Under the pieces are notes generated by a model. The model did no database searches. It was not told the origin of the DNA and saw only the letters and a program-made list of their open reading frames with translations. A stretch of DNA of 64,000 nt, taken from Clarkia xantiana subsp. parviflora. Lineage: Eukaryota; Streptophyta; Magnoliopsida; Myrtales; Onagraceae. The translations under genes were made by a program, and so were the position numbers. This document shows positions 1 to 10,569 of this stretch, in pieces. The stretch is taken from positions 7,451,834 through 7,515,833 of the forward strand of contig JAPTYO010000023.1 in assembly GCA_036873135.1 (NCBI GenBank), read 5' to 3'. Positions within the stretch are counted from its first letter, which is position 1. Each line of letters opens with the position of its first letter.

Positions 1-1353
1 ACTATAATGACCAATATGAATAACAACCCGAACAAAAGCAATGACATCCTTGCTCGGGGAAAACACAAAATTTTCAGAAAATCAAATTTTTAACAAAATC
101 GGAGTAACGTAATCCCATTTCCGATTACATTCAACTATTCAACTATTATTGATATAGCCATATATTGCAAGTATTTGTCTCGATTATGATTTAAAATAGG
201 ACACGAGAGGATAAAAAATTGGACATTCAGGTTCCCGAGTTTAACCGAGCCAAACCGGCCCAAGTAAACCGGTTCAATTGAACCGAGCAAACCTGACGGA
301 ACCCCCCGCCGGAAAAAATGGATGCTACCGCCGGAAGACCTCACTGCTGCCACCAGATACGACCCCATTCACCTCCTACAGCTATGGTCGTCGTCGCCTT
401 CAACGACACGACTCACCACCATCAAAATTCTTCGACACCGCCGCTGGATCTCCTGCTGGCGAAGCAAGCTGCGCCGTCGTGCCCTTGCCGCCCGCCACGA
501 GATACCGGAGACACCGGTTTTGATTTTCAAATCAAAACCAAACCAAATCGAACCAAGCAAGGTAAAAGAATGAATTTTTTAATGAAGGAAAAGTTTGAAT
601 CTTTGGAGGATACCAAAAAAGATGACATACACTTTATAAAGAAGATGTTGAGTGTAGGGTTTTTCAAATGGTGACTATTTACAATCATGCCATCACCTAG
701 GCCTACACACATGATGGATCCATATGCATTAAAATGCAACATTGATAGTGTTTCCAACACTTGAAAAAAATTTCACTTATCACAATGATTTCATCCATAT
801 GCATCAATACTAGTGTTGTCAAAACACTTAGAAATTTTTTCATCACTCTACATGGTTGCATCCATACGAGTTAAAACGGGCGTTGATCAACACTTAGAAT
901 TTTTTCCATGATCACTACATGTGTATACTCACTTGAACAATGTGAGACAATTTCTATGCATACACAGTTCATGACATACAATCATTCATTCATATATGCT
1001 CTATTACGTACATATGCACGTACCCATCTTGACATACTAAATTTCACTTGCATTGTTATTTAGGATCCAATACAAGTACGTATGATACATACTAATGATT
1101 ACATCCATGAAATTATATGCTAACACATTTATGACTCACCCCATACTTGTGTGAATTTTCTATCTATAATTATAACATTGACATAGCTCGAACACCCTCC
1201 TAGCATAGAAGGAACGATCATCGAGCATCACGCACCGACAATGAGAGACTCATTGTAGAAGGTAAAAATAAAGCCGAGATACAATCGGGCGTGCATCCTT
1301 CTAATAAATAGAGTCAAGTAAAGGTAAAACCAATGCTTGACTCGGGGGGTAAC
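1..1353. other. Left edge; internal remnant of a Tat-like element, no gene
   Basis: No supportable gene is seen. The short open frames between 278 and 674 lie in proline- and arginine-rich low-complexity sequence, overlap on both strands and match no family I recognise. From about 700 the DNA is A-rich and repeats the phrase 'acacttagaa', which also fills the interior of the LTR element at 13162-22884. This suggests that 700-1353 is the 3' internal part of a related element whose LTR follows. A polypurine tract (ctcggggggtaac) ends just before the LTR. Confidence 0.5.
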
Positions 1354-1917
1354 TGGTGGATATACACCCGATGGGACCTCATTAAGGCTCGACTTGGTCG
1401 CACTGTCGACCCGAGCATGGTAAGTGGCTGAGACCCTTCAAAAATACGCGGTAGTCCTCCCGAACTGGACTTGTCCGGTGCCGAAAACACCAGACTAGCC
1501 CGGACAAACAGGACCAGACTAGTCCGGTACCTCAATGCCGGACTAGTCCAGCCCCTGATACTGGGTGCTCGACACCCGGGTGAAGCGCACACCATACCTA
1601 TCATACTTTTTATACGGGTCCCACCAGTAAATGCGGGCCCTCCGGTGCCAAAATCTCAAACTCTATAAATAGGACCTATATCCTTCATTTATAACTTGAT
1701 CTATAGTAGGATATCGGTGCTCTGACTTCTCCCTAACTTTTTCTTTCTATAAAACCGAACTCTCATTTTAGCATCGGAGAGGGTTCGCCGGACACCCCCC
1801 GTCTTACCCCTTGTGCAGGTAATGAAAGGAGCGGAGAAAGCGGAACACGAGTAACGAGGAGATCACAACTTGACGCAAGGCCGCCAAAATCGGAACCCCG
1901 ACGACCTTGATCCATCA
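1354..1917 (+). mobile_element. Isolated Tat-like 3' LTR (plus strand)
   Basis: The sequence opens with TGGTGGATATAC directly after a purine tract. It has a TATA box (TATAAATAG, 1664-1672) followed by CT-rich leader sequence and the block 'catcggagagggttcgccgg', which recurs in every LTR of this family (50.3, 41.8, 4.8 and 60.5 kb). The 3' end is placed at the CA near 1917 and is less certain. No primer-binding site follows, so this is a 3' LTR or a solo LTR. The 564-bp length is shorter than the 589-821 bp of its relatives here. Confidence 0.65.
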
Positions 1918-2519
1918 ATTATGACATGATGAATCCTTAGGAACTCAATCTTAGATTAAAACCTGAACTTATTCATTTGAGATGAATGATGCACATGGTT
2001 TGATGGTAGTCAATGTGCATGGTATGTACACTTTACTTTGTAGAAATGTTCCTAGAATAGATAGAATGTGTATATGCTAACTTATTTTGTTGTTTATATT
2101 GAGTGGTTCAGGATTCACATCTTGTGTGATTTTCTGGTTTTATAAAGGGGTAATATAAACATGCTTTCAGGTATATCTTGGTGACATTGTTTTATGAATG
2201 TTGCAGGTAAGAGATTAGGGGACGGCGTAGTTCCTGTTGTTTATTAGGAAGTTGGCCGAGCTAAATGACTTTCAGGTATATCTAGAGGTAGACTTTCATG
2301 AACATTATGAACATGTCATAGGCACATGAGTGGACATGCATTTTTTTTATTCATTGTATGTGCTTGCTGCTTGTTGTTGGAATCAATTGAAAAGTGGAAT
2401 TTTTGTGCAATATGTTTTGAGTTGACATTATGTTTTGGACATGAATATTGTGTAATGGATGGATGAATTGTGTAATGGATTGATGAACTAAATGCATACA
2501 TTTTTTATGTACAAGTAGG
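1918..2519. other. Unassigned AT-rich DNA
   Basis: No open frame, RNA gene or terminal repeat is seen. It may belong to the CACTA-like element whose right end follows, but no transposase similarity can be read. Confidence 0.4.
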
Positions 2520-3059
2520 TCCCTTTACGGCGACTTACTTAATTTCGTCTCCGAAAATTTTTTTGTGACATAAAATATTTGGTCGGCATAGAGTCTTTGG
2601 CGACGTAATCGATTACGTTGCTGAAGACCTTCCAACAACGTAATCGATCACATTAAAAACTCTTCGACTACGTCGCTGAAGACTCTTCAGTGTAGTAACC
2701 AATTACGTCGCCGAAGAACCTTCGGCTACCTAACCAATTACGTCGTTGAAGACCCTTCAGCGACGTAATTAGTTATGTCGCCGAAGTGTCTTCAGAATAG
2801 GATTATTTGAAATTGTGTTTTTTGTGATTTCCAACGGATAATATTCTGTTGGAAAAATGACCACCCAACCACAATGTGTTTCCATTAGATTTTACAATCG
2901 TCTTTTGCTGGAAATTCCCAACGGAATTAGCGCCCGTTGGTAAACAAATTACCTGCGGGGTATCACCAACGTACGATTGGTTGGAAATTCTATTGGTGAA
3001 GAGCTTTATCAACAGATTTCCAATCATTTTATGTTGCTAATGCCCTGTTTTTTTTATAG
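2520..3059. mobile_element. CACTA (En/Spm)-like terminal region
   Basis: The right end reads, on the minus strand, CACTATAAAAAAAACAGGGC, which fits the 5'-CACTA terminal inverted repeat of the CACTA superfamily. Inside it lie clustered subterminal repeats, as usual for these elements. One block holds several direct and inverted copies of a 'cgacgtaat ... gaagacycttc' motif (2590-2800). A second block holds repeats of 'ccaacgg / gttggaaatt' (2825-3030). The matching left terminus could not be found, so this is a terminal fragment or the left end has decayed. Confidence 0.55.
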
Positions 3060-3816
3060 TGTTAGTCGATAGACAATTGGATCAAAGTTGAGGGGAAAAA
3101 AATGAAATTAAAATATGAAGATACAATATGGAAGTTTGAAGAAGTGTTGTGGATGAAGTATATGTATGTATCTATCCAAAAAATAGGAAAACTTAAGTAT
3201 TAAGAGTGAAATGATGAGTACCTTTTTGTGTATGGACACGTGGTGGGAGAGTAATATGATTGTGATCCATCTACAATTTATGAAACGCCGCCTTTTTTTA
3301 GTTAGGTGGGTGCATCACACGTAATTTTAAGTTTGACATATAATAAGATATGGACGTACCAGATGTGTAAATCAAATAGTAATGATGATAGTAAGTGGTC
3401 GGTCTCCTACTATATGAAATGATGAAAGTTGAAAGGCCGGTGATATACACGCAAAGATGTCAACAAGCTGCCACGTACTTACCCTTCCTTGCCAATGGGA
3501 CCCACTTCCCTTCTCTCTATCTGAGTGACTGACTAATAAGAAGAAACAAACTTCATGCATCTCCTCTCCACACTCAGACACTAAGATTAAAAAAAAAAAA
3601 AAAAAGTCCCAGACACCTTTTCTATATCTCTTCCACTACTTAATCAAAATTTCAAAATCACAAAATCCTTATCCATTCGCAACTGCTCTCTCTCTCTCTA
3701 TCTCCTCTGCTAACTGCTATATATATTCACAGTTGAGATCTGAGATCCACATATACAGAGACAGACGGAGTTGTAATATACATCATCAGTGGAAGAGAAG
3801 AGAAGAGATCGAGGAT
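3060..3816. other. Non-coding; CT-rich leader and TATA-like site before a small ORF
   Basis: There is no gene in 3060-3650. From 3650 the plus strand becomes rich in CT repeats (about 3687-3712), then has a TATA-like stretch (ctatatatattc, about 3716-3727) and a purine-rich leader before the ATG at 3817. This resembles a plant promoter and 5' UTR. Confidence 0.35.
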
Positions 3817-3924
3817 ATGGGGATGAGGATTGTGTACGGTCTGGTGTTCTTAACCTTCTCATGCGCCTGCTTCAAGTTCCTCCACTTGCTTCTCTCTCCC
3901 GTCTTCTACCTCACTACTTCTTAA
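3817..3924 (+). CDS. Candidate 35-residue membrane peptide
   Basis: An ATG at 3817 opens a 35-codon frame ending TAA at 3922. The peptide is almost entirely hydrophobic or aromatic, beginning MGMRIVYGLVFLTFSCACFK, and would form one membrane segment or an uncleaved signal anchor. A longer in-frame start at 3733 adds basic residues but lies within what looks like the 5' UTR. Support is the promoter-like upstream DNA (CT repeats, TATA-like site) and the compact reading frame. I do not recognise a family. It may equally be a chance frame in a non-coding transcript. Confidence 0.3.
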   Translation: MGMRIVYGLVFLTFSCACFKFLHLLLSPVFYLTTS

Positions 3925-4655
3925 TTAGTTTATCCACATCACAATCAGATGCCCCCTGTTTTTTATGTCTCGGTATCGGCCATTTGTTAGGGTTTATTTT
4001 CTTTATTATTCGATGGAGGAGATCCAATAGAATCAATCTTCTGGGGGATGGGTGTGTGTGTATCACTTATCACTGTGTATGGTGTGCAAATTTTGATGAT
4101 TTTAAGTTAGTTTCTTTTTTATATTTAATTAATTGATGAATGAAGGATCATACATATATATTGGCTTGTAATTTGTTTGATCTTGCGACGTTACCTTTTT
4201 TATAGTACACTCCGAGCAAGTTATTATTTCCAATTAATTTGCATCGTCTAACTATTTCCATCATCTAAACTTATAATGCAATGCATTACTATATATAAGG
4301 GTAAAATAATATAATTACATTTTGGTTCAGTTCGATCGATAGTATGTAGTACTTTGAAAAGCTCGGTTCAACTGGGACTATCCAACGTTTTAGAGTTTAC
4401 TAACTAGGTCTAGGGTTTCGGGTGCGCCTCTAAAGATCTTTAGGGTTTTTGTGCAATCATGTTTACTAGCACTCTGTAATAATTAAAGATGGTGGAGAAC
4501 TGAAAGGAAAAAGGAACGGTTGTCATAAATATATAAGAATGTATGGTCGAAGAGTTATGATATGAGACGGCAAAAACATAAATACGGAGAAGAGCTAACA
4601 GCAACTACTAAAATAAATATTCTACCAAAAAAAACAACCGCTAAATAAATATTAC
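3925..4655. other. Unassigned, no gene seen
   Basis: AT-rich DNA with no persuasive open frame, tRNA or terminal repeats. It could be the 3' UTR and downstream region of the small ORF before it. Confidence 0.4.
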
Positions 4656-5382
4656 TGTTAGGACGTCGATGTCATGTCGGAGTGTCCTGAATGTCGATCC
4701 CACGAGTGTGATTTTCTCCCTCTTATGATCTGTTTCCTTATGTTCTTCTCGTAATTCGTTCCCACATAACCTGCACGAAACGTAAGCCGGGGTGGATCCG
4801 GCAAACCCTCTCCGATGCTTAAATGAGTACAGGATTTTTAGAGAGAGAAACTAGAGAGAAGACAGAGCTCAAATGTGCAAAAGTTCATAATGTCTAAAAT
4901 GGGAAATCTTGAGCTCTATATATAGGTCTCAAGGGAATTAAGCCGGCTAATGACGTCATTAATCCCTAAGAGTATTTTATTAGTAGATAATGAATGGTTA
5001 AATCCTTGTAAGTATGAGAGAATTCGTGGTGTTGTGCAGGGGTCGCGTGCGCGGAGCATCGACAGGTCCTTCAAATGCGCGGTCCAGGAAGAAGGTCGTC
5101 CGGACATAGAGTGCACCCCTCGGTCGGGCGATTAGTCCGGCCGAAGGAGTGCTCGGATCGGACTGGTCCGATCCTTGTATGTAAGGATCAGATGTCCTCA
5201 TCCGATCCTTGCATGCAGTGATCAGACTAATTATGGCCTGGGTGGGCAATTTTTCCTGTCCGGGCAGTTTTAACTCGTGGGTGGCGCGTTCGGGTCAATG
5301 TTTTGATTTGCAATTGTGTGCGGGGTTGCCGTGGTAGCTAAGTCTGAACTAAAACGAGCTCAAATTGAGCGTATATCCATCA
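4656..5382 (-). mobile_element. Tat-like 3' LTR (minus strand)
   Basis: Read on the minus strand it begins TGATGGATATACGC after a purine tract (complement of 'ttttccccgag') and ends CCTAACA at 4656. It carries the family hallmarks: a TATA box seen as 'ctatatatag' on the plus strand near 4917-4926, a GA/CT-rich leader (4838-4867), and the 'gcaaaccctctccgatgc' block. Length is 727 bp. No primer-binding site adjoins it on the 3' side, so it is a 3' or solo LTR. Confidence 0.75.
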
Positions 5383-6195
5383 TTTTCCCCGAGTCAAACA
5401 ATGGCCTAACCTTTGATTGACTCTATTTTGTGATGCGATGAGACGCTTCATTTGAGTTCGTTGTTTACCTTTGATGATCTTACCGTATGTTCGCGCGTAC
5501 GACGCAGTGTCACTACCTTTGTTTCTCAAAGAATAGGAAAATAAAGACATTAGCATGAGTATGGGTGTAAACATGGATATATCATGAATGTGTTTACTAG
5601 CATATATGCAAGTAAAAACACAAGTGCGGATGCAGGCGTAAACGTGCTTCAATAGTAGACATGAATGTGCGAACGACGAGTGCACGCTTGTGTGAGCGTC
5701 GGGGTTACCAACGTACTGCATTCATATACATTTGTATGAGTGTATGAAGTGTGCGTATATGGACGTAATCATGAATACATGTAACTTACTCATATTAATA
5801 GGCTCCTAATTATGGCGGTTCAATCCCCAAATGCTAACAATAATATTGTCTATATATCCTCTAAATTGAAAGATATTAAAATACAATCTTAATAATTTAA
5901 ATATTATGGTAAAAAAATATAATAAATTATATACTTTGAACATTGTTATACTGAATTACATTAATGTAACGTAACATTGATATACTGAAAATATAGTCAT
6001 TAAACTATTTTATAGTAATTATGTTAGTATAAAATTAAAAAATATCTACATATACTAATTTCCCACAATATGTATTTTATTATTTCATAAAATATAATAA
6101 TAAATTAAAAGGCTTAAGAAAATCATTAAAAAAAACTATCATGAAATAAAGATATGTGGTGACAAAAATTTGTGTGATTTGTAACTTACTTTGAA
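5383..6195. other. 3' internal remnant of the Tat-like element, then AT-rich DNA
   Basis: From 5383 to about 5560 the DNA matches the zone inside the other LTRs of this family ('cccgagtcaa..caatggcctaac..tttgattgactctattt'), which holds the polypurine tract on the minus strand. The match fades by about 5800. The antisense gene carried by the three related elements is absent here, and 5850-6195 is simple AT-rich DNA. Confidence 0.5.
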
Positions 6196-6988
6196 GGGGT
6201 GTTTGGATGGATGTAATGCGGGACGTAATCTCACATTACGTCCCGCATTATATCAACATTATGTTGTTTGACAAACCAAACTATGTAATGTGATTTTTGT
6301 AATATAATGTGCATTGTAATCTGAGATTACGATGGGTTAATCAAAACGCGTAAAAACCTGTTGGCTTGCCCTCTCAACGTAATGTGAGGTTACATCCGAT
6401 TTTGGATGTAATGTGAGATTACGTCCAACATTACGTAGTGTTTATTATTTTATTAATATAATACTAAATTAATTATTATCTCTCCCACTTTTTTATTTAT
6501 TTCTTTATTTATCTCCTTTTTTTTAAATCTATTTCACTCATTTTTTTAATATATTCCAGTATATGTTATTTATACTTCTATTTCACTAAAGTTGGGTTTG
6601 TTTTTTTAGTAATTAACCCTAAAATGAAATTCTTTCACGTAATTTTTTTTTATAACTTAGCAAGTAAGAATGAAAGTTTAACTCTAATATTTTCAAATTT
6701 GATGTTTATATATTAAATATAAAGTTAATGGACCAAGTTACTTTTTTTTATATAAATAAATAAATATTTGAATTTGTCATATTAAGATATAATATATTTC
6801 TAAATATATTAATATCACAATAATAAGTAAATCACATTACATTGTACATTACAAACCAAACCAAACACTGTAATCTGACATTACACTCCACATTACATTG
6901 TTGATTACGAACCAACCCGTTGGGTCACAACATTACAAGTAATCTCACAGTACAAGTAATCTCACATTACGTCCATCCAAACGCCCCC
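6196..6988. mobile_element. MITE with 'GGGGYGTTTGGATGGA' terminal inverted repeats
   Basis: The left end reads GGGGTGTTTGGATGGATGTA and the right end, on the complement, GGGGGCGTTTGGATGGACGT. The first and last 100-180 bp consist of repeated 'gtaatctgagattac / cattacgtcc' phrases in both orientations, so each end can fold. The middle is AT-rich and non-coding. A short TGA flanks both sides, too short to assign a superfamily (PIF/Harbinger-like or hAT-like are possible). Confidence 0.55.
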
Positions 6989-7386
6989 TGAAAGTGAATA
7001 AGGAGTGTTGAAACATTTTGAACTAAGTCACATGTTATGCCTCATAGGAATGAGTATTTTGGATTTGATATGGACCAATTAGAAGTTATAAATTTGACAT
7101 TAGAATTGAGAAACTGTCTTAAAAAGTTTATGTGCCATAATTCTATGTAACTTATCAAGATTATATGATATTTAGATATATTATTATTTGGGTAAATTGA
7201 TAATAAGCAAAAATAAGTATTTTTAAACTTATTGCAAATTCAACACAAAACTAAACTAATAGCACCACTTTATAATCATTGCACCACTTTAGAATCATCG
7301 ATTGAAAAATAATATATTTAGATCCAAAATTTTAGAATTATAAATTTTATATTTAATATACCGTAATAAATAATTGTTTAATTTAA

Positions 7387-7595
7387 GGTTAATAGGTCTT
7401 TTGGTATATATTTGAACATTTTTGGCTTTTTGTGCAACATCTTCTTTTTTTTTTATACTTTTGATGCAATACATTTGCAACTTGTACACTTTTGGTGAAT
7501 CCGTTAATTAACCGTCAACGTTGACTATTAAATAATCACGTGACTAGCCAAATTTTCATTTTGTTCAATTTAGTCCTCAAATTTATTGCCCTGAC
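7387..7595. mobile_element. Left part of a Mutator-like element, cut by an LTR element
   Basis: It starts GGTTAATAGGTCTTTTGG, like the terminus of the complete Mutator-like element at 40481 (GGGTTAACAGGTCTTTTGG). It continues through an 'aaccgtcaacgttgac...cacgtgac' zone also seen near 50600, and stops where the LTR at 7596 begins. The right half is not visible within the window. The 6989-7386 interval before it is AT-rich with no gene seen. Confidence 0.45.
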
Positions 7596-8378
7596 TGTTG
7601 GGTTACGATTAAAAGGATAGGATAGTATGAAGTCGAGTATGTCTAAAGGCGAGACTAAAGAAAAATAAGTCGTCGACCATTTCTGCTCAGAACGAGAAGG
7701 CAAAGACAAATGGTCGACGACTATATATGAAGAAGTCGACTTTTGAAGAACAACTAACAAAAGAAGGCGACTAAATCACTCAAGACTCTCCTATTAAGGT
7801 ACGAGTCGAGTCGATAGCCAAAACACTACTGAAAACCCTTCCTCTTAAGAAAAGGGACAGGTGGTGACCTGCTCTAGCTGCTATGAAGAAACCTTCCTCT
7901 TAAGGAAAAGGGCAGGTGGCGACCTGCTCTAGCCGCCATGAAGAAAGCTTCATCTTAAGGAAATGGACAGGTGGCGACCTGCTTCAGCCGCCAAAGAAAA
8001 ACCTTCCCATCTAAGGAAAGATGAGGTAGCGACCTACTTGTCACCTGCTTAAGCCGACTCTGGACAGAGACCCTCCCAAGATGGTAGCCGCCATTTAAAG
8101 TCGGTAATCTCTCCCTATAAATAAGGGAACATTCTAAATCTTTTACAATCTTGATTCTCGTACTTTACAATACTCTTACATAAATCCATTACTGACTTAA
8201 GCTTCGGAGTGGAATCAGAGGCTATCCCCACCCCTTTTCAGGTCCTCGCCTAACACAAAGCTCCTAAAGGAAACTAAGTACCCGAGAGGTTGAGAAAGAT
8301 ACCTAAAAGAGTTAGCTCCCGGCGTGACCTCGAAATCCACTACTAGAAGTTCAAGGTCACGTCATCTTGATCCTAACA
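7596..8378 (+). mobile_element. 5' LTR of truncated Tat-lineage element 1
   Basis: The LTR runs from TGTTGGGTTACG to GATCCTAACA, giving short terminal inverted repeats (TGTTRGG / CCYAACA), and is followed at once by a primer-binding site. A TATA box lies at 8116-8123 (TATAAATA). Length is 783 bp. The partner 3' LTR is missing, because the downstream part of the element runs into rDNA at about 12519. An isolated 3' end of the same LTR type occurs at 45785-45856. Confidence 0.85.
7835..8050 (+). repeat. About 62-bp tandem repeat inside the LTR
   Basis: Three to four degenerate copies of a unit built on 'ccttcctcttaagg...gggacaggtggcgacctgctctagccgccatgaagaaa' lie in the U3 part of the LTR upstream of its TATA box. 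Such U3 repeats often act as promoter modules, but no function can be read here. Confidence 0.8.
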
Positions 8379-8390
8379 TTTGGCGCCGTC
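8379..8390 (+). other. Primer-binding site of element 1 (TTTGGCGCCGTC)
   Basis: The sequence starts directly after the LTR's terminal CA. TGGCGCCGTY primer sites are characteristic of plant Ty3/gypsy elements of the Athila/Tat branch. The same 12 bases lie next to the 5' LTR of the element at 13162-22884. Confidence 0.85.
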
Positions 8391-8432
8391 TATGGGAACA
8401 TATCAAAGAGTCATGGCCTCCGAGAAAATAAG

Positions 8433-9973
8433 ATGTCAAACTCCGTGGTAGAGGAGGTGGGAAAATCCCAAGTGAATCCCACCACTTCAAAACCAACACC
8501 GGAGGAAGATCCGCTCATGCCTCAGGCTAATGGCACTGGCGGTGAAGAGAATCCTAGTCACTCCAAGTCATTACCAAATCCAGAAGAGGTGAGAACAGAC
8601 CCTCCGGCTGTCCCTCAGGAGGTAATGGCGGTTTTCATAGTCTTTTGGAACAAAGCCCAGGCGGGAACTGTTCATGACAAGAATGAACCAACCCGAGAAG
8701 TCTCCCAGAAGGAAGAGGTGACTTCCAGTGTGAAGGTAGTGTGGGAAAATCTCTTGGAAAAAGAGATACCTAAGGCTCCCGAAGTCGATGCGGCGAGCAA
8801 AGAACCCGTTCTATTCACTAGAGAACAGGTGAAAAAATTGTAGGAAAAGAAGAGAAGAGGGGCGAACGATTTGCTAATTGTTTGTGACCACACCTCTCAC
8901 CCTTTTTCCAAAAGGTTGTTCAATACTTGAGTTCTCCCGCAAGTATTCGCGAGGAACATCAACGACTATACTGGCGAGGGAGATCCTGTTCGCTATATCA
9001 ACACCCACAACTCTTCCCTCTTAGGGAGAGGGGCAACGCCAGATCATTATACAGCTCTCTTCCCAACAACTCTAAAAGAAGAAGCCTCCACTTGGTTCTA
9101 TGGTCTTCCTGACAACTCGATAGACTCATGGGAAGAGTTGAAGACCAAGTTCATAGAAGGCCACAAAGGCCAAAGACACCGCCTCATAAGCATGGACTTT
9201 CTAGATAAAATTGAGCAAGGTCCTGATGAGACCTTAGCCAATTATTATACTAGATGCCACAAGATACTCCAGCAGCTGAATGAGGACGCCACTGATGGCG
9301 AGCTGATCAGGACCTTCTGGAGAGGCCTCAGAGTTCAGAGCCAAGCTTTGAAGGATGGCATGGTGATGAAGCTCGTGCGAAAGATTGATGCCCTCGTTAT
9401 AAAAGTCAAGAAATACATCGACTTGAAGTGGTCACATGAGAAATCTCCCATGAAGCCAAGAGGCAAGTCATTCCTGCTAAAATCGAGGAGGGTTCTGCTT
9501 CTCGACCCCCAAAGAGAGATGAAAGGCGGGAAGTGACTTTCCGACATGGAAGTCGCCAAGGACCAAAAAGGGACATTAACCCTTATTTGGAAAAATTCAC
9601 TACTCTCACACATAATATTTCTGTGGTACTTCATGAAATGGAAAAACTCAGGCTGGACGACCCTCCTCCAGTCAGGAAGAGTCCGATGGGATCTCAAATA
9701 AACGATTACTGTCGTTAACATCGAGTTCAAGGGCACGACACTAATGAATGCATCACCTTGAATCAAGATATCAAGACGTTGATCCGAAGAGTTAAACTAC
9801 TAAAGTTTATTGAGAAACCTTTCAAAGCTCCAAGGAAGCGAAGTCGCAACCCGCGAAGGAATTCCCGATCTCCCCCTATTGACAACCCCGCCCAAATCCA
9901 AAGAGGGACGGTGAACGTCATCACAGGAGGATTCGCCTCAGGAGGAGAGACCAGCGTCGCCAGAGAAGTATAG
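8433..9973 (+). pseudogene. gag: Decayed gag of Tat-lineage element 1
   Basis: The frame opens at ATG 8433, 42 bp after the primer site, and runs to TAG at 8841. The gag core then continues in a shifted, interrupted frame. Around 8960-9420 the sequence shows the retrotransposon-gag pattern: 'WFYGLPDNSIDSWEEL' followed by a QG(P)DETLANYYTRCHKIL helix. A zinc knuckle of the form C-x2-H-x4-H-x4-C is readable at about 9709-9750, but its third residue is a TAA stop. The basic tail (9820-9890, KRSRNPRRNSRS) would bind nucleic acid. At least four in-frame stops and one frameshift mark it as dead. In life it would form the capsid of the retroelement particle. Confidence 0.85.
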
Positions 9974-10030
9974 GCTACCCAAGTTTCAAAGACAGAAGAT
10001 AAGGGGAAGGCACATCAAGTAATCGACACA

Positions 10031-10552
10031 GTGGTCATAAGCTTCACAACCGACGATCTCATGATGGTGACTCAACCTCATGATGACGCCTTATTTATCA
10101 CTGCCACCTTGGAAGAATATGAGGTCAAAAGGATCATCATCGACAGTGGAAGCTCAACAGATATACTCTTCTATGAAGCCTTTAAAAACTTGAGGTTAAC
10201 CAGAAGAGATCTAATGAAGGTCGACTTTCCTCTCATCGGCTTTGCTGGAAGAACCACCTATTCAATGGGTGCTATCAAAATACCAATGGTCTTAGGAAAG
10301 GAGAAGAAAACTTTGATGATCTACGTACTCTTCGTTGTCGTCGACGCCGCCTCAGCATACAATGCTATTATCGGAAGAACTACTCTTAACCCTCATCGGA
10401 TAATCTCGTCGACTGCTCATCAAGTTATGAAGTTCTCGACACCAAATGGGGTAGGAGAGGTAAGAGGAGATCAAACCGCATCTAGACGTTGTTACGTCAG
10501 CTCAATGCAACGCCGCAATCAAAGAGAAGTCATAGAAACAACGCCTAATTAA
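10031..10552 (+). CDS. Retropepsin-like aspartic protease domain of element 1 (remnant)
   Basis: The 173-codon frame carries the catalytic signature IIIDSGSSTDILF (D-S-G, about 10135-10175) and, further on, AYNAIIGRTTLN, the second conserved block of plant Ty3 proteases. It ends in GEVRGDQTASRRCYV, the usual link towards reverse transcriptase. This enzyme matures the Gag-Pol polyprotein. It is in the same frame as the last part of gag (stop at 9971), so both were once one polyprotein. No reverse transcriptase, RNase H or integrase follows, since a tandem array replaces them. The remnant is therefore unlikely to work alone although its own frame is open. Confidence 0.85.
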   Translation: MVISFTTDDLMMVTQPHDDALFITATLEEYEVKRIIIDSGSSTDILFYEAFKNLRLTRRDLMKVDFPLIGFAGRTTYSMGAIKIPMVLGKEKKTLMIYVLFVVVDAASAYNAIIGRTTLNPHRIISSTAHQVMKFSTPNGVGEVRGDQTASRRCYVSSMQRRNQREVIETTPN

Positions 10553-10569
10553 AGTAATAACTTTGTTTA

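Noticed and set aside
278..674. ORFs of 81-118 codons near the left edge
   Set aside because: Overlapping frames on both strands in compositionally biased DNA, with no start context or homology recognised.
9335..9766. Minus-strand ORF of 143 codons
   Set aside because: It is the shadow of the decayed gag on the plus strand, which shows clear gag motifs.
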